Assembly (NCBI GenBank): GCA_032622095.1
Contig: CP136063.1
Span: 117,012,723-117,076,722 of the forward strand
Origin: Siphonodentalium dalli
Lineage: Eukaryota; Mollusca; Scaphopoda; Gadilida; Siphonodentaliidae
Length of the DNA stretch: 64,000 nt
Direction: 5' to 3'
Made by a program: the position numbers and the translations under genes. Under the pieces are notes generated by a model. That model had not been told where the DNA came from. It did no database searches and was given only the letters and a program-made list of their open reading frames with translations. Positions 12,328 to 24,744 of the stretch are shown in pieces (the first letter of the stretch is position 1; each line of letters begins with the position of its first letter).

Positions 12328-13064
12328 TACACTCTTAGAACCAGAAGTCCTTCAGAGAACCAAAAAGGTTAGCAATAGGAGCACCTTATTTGGTGCTTCA
12401 AAGGACCCCATCATAAGGTTCTACTGAAGAACCATATCATAAGGTTCAACAGAAGAACCACAAGATGGTTCTTAAGGGAACCATAATATGAACATGGTTC
12501 TTCAGGGAACCTTTATAAGAACCCCAGATGGTTCTTCGGAGGACACAATCACAAGGGTCACGAGGTTTCTTCAGAGAACCTTTCATATAATCTACCCCAA
12601 CATAATTTCAGAGAACCTGTAAGATGGAATAGCGTACGATGATGATATAGTATGTTTGCGCTCTTGCGTATATCGCGAAGTTCAGTACACGTTGAGGTGT
12701 TTTATAATAACTAATAGATTGTCATAATATTGAAGCATTCCGGGAATGATATATACAATGCAGCTTATACCTACACATTCCATATACAATTCGCTTAATT
12801 TTGGTGTGATTCTTATTTTTGAATACACGAAGGTGATGAATTAGTCTGCACTTTAACATATATTTGTGTGTATTTTACGATTATCACACGAGGGTTCTTC
12901 AGAGAACCTTTCTTATATCAGAACAGGGTTCTTGAGGGAACCATAATATATCCCAACATGGTTCTTTAGAAAACCTTTATAAGAACTCCAGATGGAATAG
13001 CGTACGATGATAATATAGTATGTTTTCGCTCTTGCGTATATCACGACATTCCGTAAACTTTAAT

Positions 13065-13580
13065 GGCCCGAGTGCACTGCCTGTGGTTTTTACCCTTAGA
13101 TAGCAAGTTTTGGCTCAATCAGTCGAGCTGTTTTCGAGTCTATAAAGGACACACACACGGAAATCTCAAAATATATAGTAGACTAGCAGGTTAGCCCACC
13201 ACTGGCGTGCTTGGTCAGAAACATGACAATGTTTTATGTTTTGTTTGTGTTTTTCAATGAGTTAATATTGGGTTTTTCAATATTTTTCCCGATTTGACCT
13301 TGAATTCATCATTTTCAAGGTCACGGTCATGTCGGGGTCACAATATATAATTTGTGGGTACCCGTTTGAAGGTTAAGACTGACCCGATGAAAAATTCCCC
13401 CGTTCCTAGGAACGACAGACATAATGTTTCATACAATGCGACGTCGACAATCCCCGTGTGTTTTTACACTTATATACGAAGTTTGAGCTCACCTAGGGCG
13501 GAAAAACTTACCCGATCCGCGTTCTTAGGAACACAACACGCTCCGCGTTCTTAGGAACACAACACGCTCATGTCTATACA
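13065..13580. repeat. Microsatellite-tailed repeat fragments
   Basis: TTTTTACCCTTAGATAGCAA...CGAGCTGTTTTCGAGTCTAT, then (AC)n and TCTCAAAATATATAGTAGAC, then a second element start CTAGCAGGTTAGCCCACCAC with GACCTTGAATTC and AAGGTCACGGTCA. Repeats GCGTTCTTAGGAACACAACA at about 13518-13570. Confidence 0.65.
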
Positions 13581-14140
13581 CGCCCATACCCAGAAGAGGT
13601 ATGATTTTTTTAACCTGCCCGTGGCCATTGAGCAGCCCCTGACAGAGGTTGTCCACCCTTACGAGATGGTCAATTGTCCCCGCAAAGTTAATCCCGTCGT
13701 GAACCCAACCTCACAAAGAGCGGACAGTCAATTAATCCCGTCATGAACGCCATCACCAACGCGACGTAATTTTGTTTGGTATCATGTGTTGCGTTCTACA
13801 AATAGGAAAGCACTTGTTCCCGTATACGTTTGCGTAAATACGAAATTGTGAGTGTTGGTTTGTAACCGGGATTTCTGAGAAGCATTATGCCTATAACTAC
13901 CCCCCCCCTAAGCCCTGACCTAAGTGTCATACATACTATAACAATGATGTTGTAACAGTACTATGGCATCCAATAATTCTCCCCGCATAGGAAACCACTC
14001 AATGTTCCCGTATATCTCTCTGCAGATGCTAATAACGTTGAATGGTAAACAGACGCTCTTTATAGCGATGCGTCAAAAACAAACGCTCATTAAATTATGA
14101 CTTGATTAACCACCGCGGTGCCGATTGCGGTGATTTGGGA
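13581..14140. other. No gene recognised
   Basis: Interior of the TA-flanked element. C-run at about 13901. No coding signal. Confidence 0.35.
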
Positions 14141-14710
14141 AGGGAGAAACACTACGGTGTTCGTGGGTTTTTACCCTTAGATGGGAAGTTTGAACTCAAT
14201 CGAGCCAGCCGTTTTCGATTCTATAAAGTACATACATGTATATATATATATATACGGAAGTCTCAAAATACATAGTAAGATTACTCACCATTTTTGGTTA
14301 GTAGTAGGCCTACATTATTTGCTCTAGGCTACGCGTAAAAGTCCGCATTATATAATGCAAAAAAAGTGTGCAGTACACACTACTTTGCATTACTTGAGAA
14401 AATGTAATGCATTGCAATGCATTACTATTATACATTACTGTTACCCAACCCTGCGAACAAACACATACTCTTTCTCTCTGGTTGATGTTTTATTCATGTT
14501 AATCACTCAATTCGGCTCCATGACACATGTAACAACTGCATTATTGTTTGGTCATGAACCCTTCAGCATCCAAGAGAACACTAGTTACACACCGACGAAC
14601 CCTATCGATTACAGAGAACCTTTTCTGACACCGATGAACCTATGGGTTCTTACATAGAACATTTGAGTTCTTCAAAGAACCACAAAGAACCCTTATTTCT
14701 TAAGAGTGTA

Positions 14711-15060
14711 TACTGACCACCAGGATATGGACTTCGTTCATACGTCTCAGGTTAGGAGGGGTCCTAGGGGTATTCCAATGTTATTATATGCCGACCAATG
14801 TAAAGTGACACTACTATTGCAAAATTGGCACCAGGACCCATAAATTCCAATAATTTCTGAGAATTATGTGTTACATTATGTACATTTGTCTAATATTACT
14901 TTAGTATACATACACGTAGCAGTATAATCTATAAATCAATATCAAACTCTGGATTATGATTCAGTTATTTAATATCGCCGATGGATGGGTTAAACATCTG
15001 CTGATCGTGATTGGACTTTCGTTATGTGATCACAGTATCTTTTTTGTCCCCCTAACATTC
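14711..15060. other. No feature recognised
   Basis: AT-rich unique sequence with partial similarity to 9890-9990 (ATGTACATTTGTCTA, ATCAAACTCTGGATTATGATTC). Confidence 0.35.
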
Positions 15061-15560
15061 CGAATGTCGGATGACTAGAAATGACCCTCGCACGTGCGTC
15101 CGTCCGTGCGTCGAGTCGAGCCAAATTTCTGTCATTTTCTGCTCATTTTGGCACAGACACGAACCAGCTTTGTAACATGCGCACCTGCGATTTTGAGTTC
15201 GTTCGGACTCATTTTGAATGGGAAGGTATTGCAATTTTTTCACTTAGAATCGTACACCATGGGACACATCTGTTGTCAGAGTCTGTATTCCGCCTGTTGT
15301 AATTGTACTCTGTTAAAACTTGGTACATATATATCAACCAGCATGGGAACCTGCGCATCTCTGATTTTGAGTTTGGTCGGACTCATTTTGGCGGAGTTAT
15401 TGCCGTTTTTCGACTTTGAATTTATAATGGCTTGGCATGTTAAGCACCATCATGCCCATTATCAACTCCTCCTACAGTTTTTATCCTACATATTTAAAAC
15501 TTCTAAAACTAGTTTTAACAGATTTATTCAATTTGACCGATTATGAAAATTCTTTGAAAC
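15061..15560. repeat. Two-unit diverged tandem repeat
   Basis: GCGCACCTGCGATTTTGAGTTCGTTCGGACTCATTTTG-type unit at about 15177, with a second at about 15350 (CTGCGCATCTCTGATTTTGA). The 150-aa ORF across it is repeat-derived. Confidence 0.6.
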
Positions 15561-15667
15561 TGCCACCCCCTGTCGGCGGACATTTTGTCGGCGACCATTT
15601 CTTCAAATCAGTAGAACTATTTGGATGCATATATACATACTGTTAATACATTTATTTCATTTTTCAG

Positions 15668-15985
15668 CTTGGACAAGTGAACCTGCAGAAAATGAGACTG
15701 CCTGCAATGGTTTTGATTTTAATCTGGGCTGGAAATACACTGGGACATCAGTGCTTGTCAACTTTTACAAAGATGCCACTAGAATAGCATACAGTTTCAA
15801 TTCTATTACTCCTGTTGTTCAACCTGGTTTTGTGGGGAAAGTTGAGTTTATTGGTGACACACAAGCAGGAGATGCTACAATAAAATTAGTGAGTCTAGTT
15901 CCTGCTGATTCCGGAGTCTATACAACATCTGTTACAGTGCCGGGCGGCCTCGTCTTGTCAGGAACCACTACGGTCCTTGTGGCTG
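15668..15985 (+). CDS. IgSF gene, exon encoding a V-like Ig domain
   Basis: Internal exon of an immunoglobulin-superfamily protein. The acceptor TTTTCAG ends at 15667 and the donor GTGAGT starts at 15986. The exon is 318 nt and symmetric phase 1-1, the classic layout for one Ig domain. Recognisable features are the C-strand region NLGWKY, the turn GDATIKLVSLVPADSGVY that carries the DxGxY tyrosine-corner motif, and a G-strand ending TTVLVA. The position after DSGVY, normally Y-x-C, reads TTSV, so the second canonical cysteine is missing. This occurs in CD2/SLAM- and CEACAM/hepaCAM-type N-terminal V domains. Upstream exons (signal peptide) were not identified. The role is probably cell-surface recognition or adhesion, but the partner is unknown. 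Splice phases fit the next exon at 49895. Confidence 0.75.
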
Positions 15986-16085
15986 GTGAGTAAAGTTATA
16001 TTGCGTCATTTAAGATCAAGCAGTTTATTTCTCATGAACATATACATAACATAGGTATGGAGATAATAACAGTTACATAGATATA

Positions 16086-16940
16086 CAACTAGCTGGTGGA
16101 CCCGACTTCGTCCGGGCTGTTTCCCATCTGCTTTTCGGCGAATTGCGCGATTTTACCTTGAATTGACCATTTTGAAGGTCAAGGTCAGGTCAGGGTCACG
16201 ATCTGACCCGTCAAAAACACTCACCGGATAAAAGTCCCGACAAAAGTACCCGTCGAAATCCGTCCGGTTTTACCCGATTTGACCTTGAATTGACCATTTT
16301 GAAGTAAAAAAATTCGTCCGGGCTGTTTCCCCTCTGCTTTTCGGCGAATTGCGCGATTTGACCTTGAGTTGTTCATTTTGAAGGTCAAGGTCAGGTGGGG
16401 TCACGATTTGACCCGTCCAAAACACTGCCCGGACAAAATTACCCGACAAAAGTACCCGTCGAAATCCATCCGGTTTTACCCGATTTGACCTCGAATTTAT
16501 CATTTTGAAGGTCATGGTCAGGTAGGGGTCACGATTTTACCCGTCCAAAACACTCTGGACAAAAGTAACCCTACGTATAAAATTTCGTCGAAATCCCATC
16601 AAAATTCGCGATTTGACCTTGAATTGACCCGATTTCAAGGTCAATGTCACGCGCACGGGAAAACGAATAGGCTTACGACACTCCTCATACGAAAGTATCC
16701 CCAGACACTAATATTTTCATCGAAATCCCGTGATACTCGGGCGTTCAACATTGAAATGACCCGATTTCAAGGTCATGGTCACGTTGTACGGGCAAATTAA
16801 TAGGACCATGCCACTCCCCGGCCGAAAGTATCCCCACATACAAAGTTTCATCGAAATCGGTTCGGCCGTTTTCTCGAGTCCATCGCGAACAGACAGACAG
16901 ACACACGCACAGACAGACAGATTTCCCAAAATATATAATA
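16086..16940. repeat. Microsatellite-tailed GTCA-rich repeat, copy 2
   Basis: Starts CTAGCTGGTGGACCCGACTT. Several internal units with AAGGTCAAGGTCAGG. Ends AACAGACAGACAGACA, CCCAAAATATATAATAGACTAG. Confidence 0.8.
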
Positions 16941-17770
16941 GACTAGCAGGTGGAGCCGACTTCGTCCGGGCTGTTTCCCCTCTGCTTTTCGGCGAATTGC
17001 GCAATTTGACCTTGAATGGTCCATTTTGAAGGGTGGGGTCATGATTTGATCCGTTCAATACACTGCCCGGACAAAAGTACCCGACAAAAGTAACCGTCGA
17101 AATCCATCCGGTTTTACCCGATTTGACCTTGATTTGATCATTTTGAAGGTGGAGGTCAGGTCGGGGTACTTCGTCCGGGCTGTTTCCCCTCTGATTTTCG
17201 GCGAATTGCGCGATTTGACCTTGAATTGTCCATTGCCCGGACAAAAGTACCCGACAAAAGTACCCGTCGAAATCCATCCGGTTTTACCCGATTTTTACCT
17301 CGAATTGATCATTTTGAAGTTGCACGATTTGACCTTGAATTGTCCATTTTGAAGGTCAATGTCAGGTGGGGTCACGATTTCACCCATCCAAAACACTGCC
17401 CCGACAAAAGTACCCCCATCCGGTTTTACCCGATTTGACCTCGAATTGATCATTTTGAAGGTCAAGGTCAGGTCTGGGTCACGACTCACCCGTCCAAAAC
17501 ACCCAGTGGACAAAAGTAACCTTATGTATCAATTTTCGTCGAAATCATATCAAAATTCGCGATTTGACGTTGAATTGACCCGATTTCAAGGTCAATGTCA
17601 CGTCGCACAGGCAAACGAATAGATTTACGACACTCCCCATACGAAAGTATCCCCAGACACAAATTTTCATCGAAATCCTGTGATACTCGGCGTTTGACCT
17701 TGAAATGATCCAATTTCAAGGTCAAGGTTACGTCGCACGGGTGGAAAAAACTAACCCGATGAAAATCTCC
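16941..17770. repeat. Microsatellite-tailed GTCA-rich repeat, copy 3
   Basis: Directly abuts copy 2 head to tail (GACTAGCAGGTGGAGCCGAC). Internal units are duplicated (TTCGTCCGGGCTGTTTCCCC at about 16962 and 17169). Continues into a different tail at 17730. Confidence 0.75.
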
Positions 17771-20700
17771 CCCGTTCCTTGGAACCCCTAAGTACGAAGA
17801 CAGACATAAGAATCACACAACGCGCTCATGTCTGGATACAGACACACTCACGTCTGGCACCAGACATAAGAATCACACTACACGCATACGCTCTTTATCA
17901 ACGACACTGTGGATACGAACGATCTTTAACTATTAACTCAATTATCCACAGTGCCAAGGACAGTCATTTTGGTGACTGGGAGTGGAGAAGGGGTGCTCGG
18001 AGCTTCTACAAAACGGCGGTAAACACTGCCCGTGGTTTTTTAACCTCAGATTGGAAGTTTGAGCTCAATCGGTCCAGCCGTTTTTGTCTCGATACGTCTA
18101 GGGTATAGATGTTGAATTGGCCGTGTCGGGAACATTTCAGATAAGAGAACGAGATCCGTTGGTAGATAACTTTATGCATAAGTAAAATAGTTGTTGGCAC
18201 AGCACAGTATATACAGGTTATCCGGTCTGCATGGTTCGAAGGCTAGATGTAAAGTGAAGTCCTCCGCTCTGAGAAGGTATACTTCTTAGTGCCGCTGGCG
18301 TATCATGTATCCATATACGGACTGAGGTATCATTATATCCAAGCTATCTATACTTTACTATAGAGTATATCACATATCTACTCGCATACTTTGGTTATAC
18401 TATGAATGTAACCAGTAGATCTGTGTCGACATATATAGGTATGCTATGTTGCTTTAGATGTGTAACATTGTACTTATTGTTCGTATGCCTCTCTCTCTCC
18501 ATACAGTGCTTAGCCATTACATCATTAACCCTATCAACACAATACAGGTAAATATCACACTCAACAAACCCATCTATTGATGTACTATCGGACAGAGTCC
18601 CCTCTGTTAAGAATTTGTAAGTACATGTAGTTACAAATTAAAAGTGTGCTAAAAGTCCGAGTGTACATGAAATAGATGGAGTTTGGACTTATAACTGCGA
18701 GTCGCGAACCTGAAAAAAATCAACACATGGATATTCATACACAAAACTCAACAGCAAAAGAAACTAGAGTTAATGATCCATGGTAAGTCTGGTAAACAGT
18801 ATGCCACTAGGTTACTGGATTAGCAGCGAACGGTAAGTCACGGGGGCACTGGTTTATCAGCGAACAGTTATTTATCCAGGAATTTGTAGAGGAAAAAATT
18901 CTGGGTTGCGAGTATAACGTGATAATGTGTCCAATACATAATCGGCAAACGAGTCTATCCATGGTCGGATAATCAACACATCATGTAGAACATTAGACTG
19001 TGTGCGAACTAGAGCACTCGCACATGAAGTATAGTTATAATTGACAGTAACAATTAAGGAAGATAAATGTTATTGTCCGTGCGGCTTGAGAACTGGCAAG
19101 ACAGCATCCATTGATGAAACCCGGTGTACACAGCAGATCATCGTACATAATTATAGAGCGGTACGATTAGTGGAATACGCGAATGTTTGTTGTATATATA
19201 TATATATTCACTGGATAGCGTTGGTATCTGGTGTTTGGCAGCAAGAGACGTCGAGTCAACGAAGTAACGTGTAATGATCGAGGTACATGTATCAGCAGGG
19301 TACAGTTGCGATCAAATATCAATTCTTTTATGCAAATGTATATCAAATGTAGTAACATCACATCGGCGATTCTCTTGAAACGATCCGGCAGCATGCATAT
19401 ATGCGTTATTCGGGTAATCATCTAAGGAACTGTGTCGATGTCAGTGGTGGGACGACGACTGTGTACAAGACGTCGAACGAGGAAACGCAGCAACGAGTGT
19501 TCATTTTGGACAATCGGTGGAATAGCTATGTTCAATAAGATTGTGAGGACAGTGTCATGAACGGTCGAAGATTAGCAGCGGTGTTGCTAGATGTGGTTGA
19601 AACACCAATGTCTGGTCTGGTCTGAGTGTCTGGTATGTCAGCACGGTTCATATTGGATGGTCCATCCCGTGTGACGTCATTAGATTGACTTGCAGTACCA
19701 TCCATCGATCGCGTTTGGCGAACCCAATTTGTTCGACGTAAATGACACGAACGCTGAATAATGTGTTTGTAAAAAGAACACAATAAACCCACAATAGCTA
19801 ATAAGCATCTTGAAACCAAAACATGCCCAAAGTATGAATCATGAAACGAAATCATTGACTCGCTGATGCAATTTGCATTTTCATAAATTTGAACGTGTTC
19901 GTAGAGCATTTCCATAAAAGGTAAAGAAAATGGTCATGCAATAAATGAGGGATATGCACATGAAGGTAATTGGGTTTATGATCAATAAAATGTGATCGTA
20001 GGATTTAAAAATGTTGTGTCTTGAATCATATAAAGGAAACGTTATATATATATATATCATGCCATAACATTCCACAAAAAAAATGTATATTTCGCTGAAA
20101 ACAGTTGCTGTGCGATAAACAAACATTCCTGCCGCGACTACATTTATAATAAAACAATCGGGTAATTATTTTGGTGTGAAATTATTGTTAAAATCGGGTG
20201 AATATCGTCCACCATTCCACCATTCAGTAGATGATTGCGATTTCGTTAAACTATTCACAGCTATTTATGAATAATCATGTGATAATGAATTACCATTACC
20301 ACGTACATGTACTTATCCGATATCTATATTATATGCACATAATTGAATAAAATAGTATTATGTTTGTGTTTGGTAAATGCCATCTATGACCATTCTGATT
20401 TACTTATTCTTAGCATTCCATTACCAACATCAGGGTGATTATCCCTGTATATCACTAGTCAAACCAGGAAAACGACGGTTGCGCACACCACTCGAATGCC
20501 ACTATACCGATATTCATTCCAGCTGGGTAATGCTTCCTGTGCCCAAAAATCGAATGCTAAGGATGCATGGTCAATGATGATTAATGATAATCTATTATTA
20601 TTATTACAGCTACGATTGAATGTTGTACTGTATGTGTAGTCAATTGACAACTCATCTCGGTGCTTACCTATACAATAATCCACATAACACGCATGGCGGC

Positions 20701-21177
20701 TGAGTTTGGGAGTCTACGCATACCACATGCTGATCAGTACAATTGTATGTGCAAATTTATCATGTCAATTGCTTAACACGATGTTCCTGGACCCGTTGTC
20801 GAGATACATAAATCAAATGGAACCTCATGCTTTGCGTACAGAAAATTTTGCATGTGTTGCCGGCACTTTATTTAAGCGTGCCGTGGCACAAGGTCGGATA
20901 TATTTATGTTACACATATAGACGACGAATATTAAGACTATATGATTGAAATCATGTTTGTGTTATTTAGTTCAATTGTTTATTAGTTCTATTCCTTTGTT
21001 ATACGGAAATTTAACATTCAGGATTGTGTTATACATTGTTTGTTATTCCGTCAGGACTTCAATATATAGTTATTTACAGATGCATTACTGTTGCACATTC
21101 ATACTGGTAAGTATGACATTCATACTGGTAAGTATCACTTTAATAGAATCCTGATATTAATTCTGTCGGACACACGT
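17771..21177. other. No recognised gene; downstream flank of Ty3 pol
   Basis: 17771-18110 is the end of a microsatellite-type repeat family (CGCTCATGTCTGGATACAG; the tail CTCAATCGGTCCAGCCGTTTT). The remainder is AT-rich and unassigned. A minus-strand frame 19532-19915 has a hydrophobic stretch (CLLAIVGLLCSFY) followed by Arg-rich then Ser/Thr/Asn-rich sequence, like a membrane anchor plus tail. It lies where an env-like ORF3 would be, but nothing else supports that. No LTR pair matching the region upstream of gag was seen. Confidence 0.35.
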
Positions 21178-22690
21178 CTATTTTGTTTCGCGTGTGTTTA
21201 TAACACGAGTTATATCATTCACGCATGATTGTGTAGGTGCATCATATGTCCGCAAATTTAAATCGATATCCATTTCAGAAATAGTTGTTTGGTCATATGG
21301 GTTTATGTTATCAGAGGCAACATTTTCAATATCTTCAGTTGCGGACAGGAATGCTTCTGAATTATTATTGTTTGGGTCATGTGCGCGCAATCGATCTGCC
21401 CATTCTAGTCTTGGTATTTCATCATCACTTGAAGAATTTTGTCTTCTTAACTGTTTGCGCCTCATTAACTGAGCAAGCGGAATTTCGTCACTAGACGACC
21501 ATTTTGATGAAGCAGGCTGTTCAGGGTCTGTATCAGATGCATTAACAACAAATCGCTGTCTTCGCAATTGACATATTGTATCTTTTGGTGGAATTTTCCA
21601 TGCACTGTCGGCTTTACAAATATTGTCGGCATGACAGCGGACTGTTCGAACACTTAATTGATCTTTAATTAAAAATGAGACAATGCTGTATTTTTCGATT
21701 ATATTCCAATGAATTTGCCATGATAAACTCAGTTTACCCGTTTTTCTCCCAGATTTGTAATAAACTGGGTCGCCTATTTCAAATGAAACCTCTTTTTTTT
21801 TTTCATTCTTTTTCTGTGTTCTAATTTGAGATCTTAAACGCGAAAGAACTAAACGAAAATTTCTATTTCCGTTCCTGTAAAGCTAAGGATGTAAAGTCCT
21901 CACCTACATATTTCAATCTGGGTTTTAGAATATTATCAAGACTTAAGGTGGGTTCCCTATGATATAGTAAATAAAACGGACTGAATTATGTTGTATCATT
22001 TACATGAACACGCATTGCAAATAATGCTTGTGACAAATACATGTCCCAAGTGTATATGTTTTGTGATACTAATTTTGATATAACATAATTTAAAACAGCA
22101 TGTGATCGTTCCACACACCCATTCGAAGCCGGGTGGTAGGGTGAACTATAAATATGATGTATATTTAGTTCTTTGCACACCTGATCCATTTTTTTATTTT
22201 TGAACTCGGATCCATTGTCTGAAATCAGATTTAAACAGATTGAATGTCTGCTTATTACCTCATCTAAAAATATCATTATCACTGTTTCGGCCCGTTTGTC
22301 GGGAATCGCGAATGCTTCGGCATATTTAGTCAGACAACAAATAAAAGTTAAAATATATTTGTTATTGGACATTGTTGTTTCAAACGGTCCTTGTATATCA
22401 GTGCTTAATGTCGCAAAAGGAAACGGAGGTTGGTCCATTTCTTGTATTGGAGCTTTTTGTTGTGATAAATTCCTCATTTTACAAATCATGCTAGCTTGAC
22501 AATAATTATGTATATCTCTACACATATTTGGCCAATAATATTTAAGTTTTGCTGTTGCAAAAGTCTTATCTGTGAAAAAATGCCCTGCTGGGTCATGGTA
22601 TTGTTTGAGTACAGCTTGGCCGAATATTTGCGAAAATAAATAGGCGTATATCTCGATCTTCATCATGGTGACTAATGAAATAAAGCACAT
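21178..22690 (-). pseudogene. pol: Ty3/gypsy integrase with GPY/F-type C-terminal domain
   Basis: The main frame 21986-22690 starts within the HHCC zinc domain (YHDPAGHFFTDKTFATAK, then NYCQASMICK, where the first Cys of the CxxC pair is Ser). The DDE core follows with all three acids: LSTDIQGPF, ISDNGSEFKN and ASNGCVERSHAVL. After a decayed gap, a frame from about 21800 to 21178 encodes EIGDPVYYKSGRKTGKLS and WQIHWNIIEKYSIVSF, matching the GPY/F module, then an acidic, Asn/Asp-rich tail ending at 21178. The integrase would insert the cDNA. Frameshifts and the zinc-finger change mark it as dead. Confidence 0.8.
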
Positions 22691-22977
22691 CTTTAAGTAC
22701 TATATATTTATCTGCTATTTGTCTGGGTGGTTTGGTGGAATTTAATTTTTGAACAATCTCTATTGCTTCGCTATCGTGTTCTTGTTCAAGTTGTATGTCA
22801 AATCCCTCTAACTGAATTGCTTCTTGATTTTCAGGTAGAATTTTGTCTATGTGACAATTTGCATATTATTTTGTGTTTAATTTTGATGTATCAATAATAT
22901 CAACATCCGTTGGTACTTCAAGATCGGGTCCTGTCACATCCGATTGCTCTGGTACTTCTTACATACCATTATGGACA

Positions 22978-23208
22978 TTATCTTGATAAATAATCTGCAA
23001 ATATATTCTCTTTACCGGGTATGTGGATTATCTGAGGCTTATAGGCAGATAAGCACACAGCCCAACACGCAACATTTTTCTTGTCCATGGGAGCAGATAG
23101 CATATTCGTTAATACTTTGTGATCAGTCTTTATAATTAATTGGGATCCGCTTATATAAAATTGAAGTTTCTTTATTGCCCAATAAATGGCAAAACATTCC
23201 CGCTCCAA
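22978..23208 (-). pseudogene. pol: Ty3/gypsy RNase H, C-terminal part
   Basis: Continuation of RNase H: ERECFAIYWAIKKLQFYI, IIKTDHKVLTNML and the terminal IPGKENIFADYLSR, all conserved Ty3 RNase H motifs. It is separated from the upstream frame (ending 23215) by a stop or frameshift of a few bases. RNase H removes the RNA strand during cDNA synthesis. A decayed linker to the integrase (22690-22978) follows with no single open frame. Confidence 0.78.
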
Positions 23209-23214
23209 TGTACT

Positions 23215-24640
23215 CTATGAACGGATTTGAGATTTATTCAGCCGTGCTGAAATAAAATGTATAGCATTCTCTGTATTAGATCTCGATATACACGGGTCAC
23301 CTGGGTCACGTGACTGTGTAATTAATGCTGCAATAGCATGCGCGCTGGCATCAGTATACATTATGAATGGTTTATTTTTATCTGGATATGCAAGGTATGT
23401 GGCTTCTGTTAAATCAGATTTAAATTTTTGAAATGCCTTATCACAGTCAGCCGTCCATTCAAATTTTGTGTTTTTCTTTGTTAATTCTACCAAAGGTCCA
23501 CAAATTTCACTAAATTTAGGAATACATTTCCGGAACCACGAGAATGATCCTATAACACTTTTCGCTTGTTTCACATTTGTTGGCGGTGTTAAATTTTGAA
23601 TTGCTTTTACTTTATTGGCATCTGGTCTAACCCCATGTTGATCAACGATGTGCCCCAAAAATGAACATTCGGTTTTAAAGAATGAACATTTCTTTAACTT
23701 TAATTTTACATTAAACTTCCTAAGGCGATCAAATACTTCTTGAAGAAGCCTTAAATGGGACATCTTATCAACGGAGTACAAAATTAAATTGTCGACATAG
23801 GCGCGACATCCTTTAACCCCCTCCAACACACGATTCATGAGTTGAAAAAAAGCGCTAGCACTCCCAATGGCACCGAAGCAGGCGCGGTTAAACTAAAAAT
23901 TCCCCCTAAAACAAGTTATAGTTGCCTTACTTCGATCCGCGTGATGTATTGGAATGCAATTATATGCAGAAAAACAATCGAGAACTGTTATATATTTAAC
24001 TCCTTTCATTTCTGCTAAAATATCCTCTATTTGATCAATTGAAAAAAAATGTTGGTTTTGTGATAGCATTGAGTCTGCGTAAATCGATATGAATTATCTA
24101 TTTTTCTCAGAATCATGCAAGGGAATGACCATTGGCTAGCGGGGGCTGGTGAAATTATTTTTGCTTGCAATAATTCATAAATTTTATCACTAAGAATTTC
24201 ACGCTTTTTCAATGGCCATCGATAAGACATTAACCTTATTGGTGGGTGATCCTCTGTGGGAATCTTCATGGTTACAGCCGTGGTACATCCAAATTCGGTT
24301 AATTTTGTAGCGAAAATATCACTATTATTTCGAATTATTGGTATTAAATCATCCCTAAATGAATCGGGAACGTGTACATCATCTAGATTAATCTCTTCTT
24401 TCGTTGCATTGTTATTCTGAGGAGGTGTTTCCATGCACGTTACAGCAGAAACACGACCAACTGCACAACCGCGGCGCAAATTAAAATGCTTATCTGTGTA
24501 GTTGCTAACCAAAACTGGGATGATCTCGCTTTTTGCATTTACTGTAGAATATTCTGCTGTCAATCCCGGCTCACTACCAATACACCAGTTGTCTATCGGT
24601 TCCACCTGCAGAAAACGCGTGGCAAACATTTTATTACCTC
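23215..24640 (-). pseudogene. pol: Ty3/gypsy reverse transcriptase plus start of RNase H
   Basis: The fingers part (24027-24629) contains YRWPLKKREILSDKIYELL and SQWSFPCMILRKIDNSYRF. After a frameshift near 24030-24060 the palm continues with ITVLDCFSAYNCIPI (first catalytic Asp), then CFRGNF followed by an in-frame TAG, then AFFQLMNRVLEG. The active-site box reads AYVDNL at 23788-23799, so the second Asp of YxDD is Asn, a lesion expected to inactivate it. Thumb and connection follow (SFLGHIVDQHGV, FEWTADCDKAFQKFK). The RNase H start FIMYTDASAHAIAA sits near the end of this frame. Domain order and motifs are Ty3/Metaviridae-like. Confidence 0.83.
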
Positions 24641-24744
24641 CAATTATACGCGCTTTTGTGGAATCACGTGGGCAGACTGTATTCTGACCAAGGTTGCAAC
24701 GTGAATATCTGGTATTAGAGAAATTATAGTCCCATGAATTTTCA

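Larger units (their letters stand above)
12330..14708. mobile_element. TA-flanked DNA element with GGTTCTTCAGAGAACC repeats
   Basis: Terminal inverted repeats CACTCTTAGAA (12330) and TTCTTAAGAGTG (ending 14708), flanked by TA on both sides (12328-12329, 14709-14710). The outer parts (12340-12600, 12890-12985, 14590-14700) consist of many copies of GGTTCTTCAGAGAACC-type palindromes. A 65-bp direct repeat GGAATAGCGTACGATGATGA lies at 12625 and 12991. The interior is interrupted by microsatellite-tailed repeat fragments (13065-13580, 14140-14275). No transposase seen. Confidence 0.7.

Noticed and set aside
16717-17277. 186-aa and other ORFs through the GTCA-rich repeats
   Set aside because: They repeat with the unit, occur on both strands, and match no domain; the repeat has few stop triplets.
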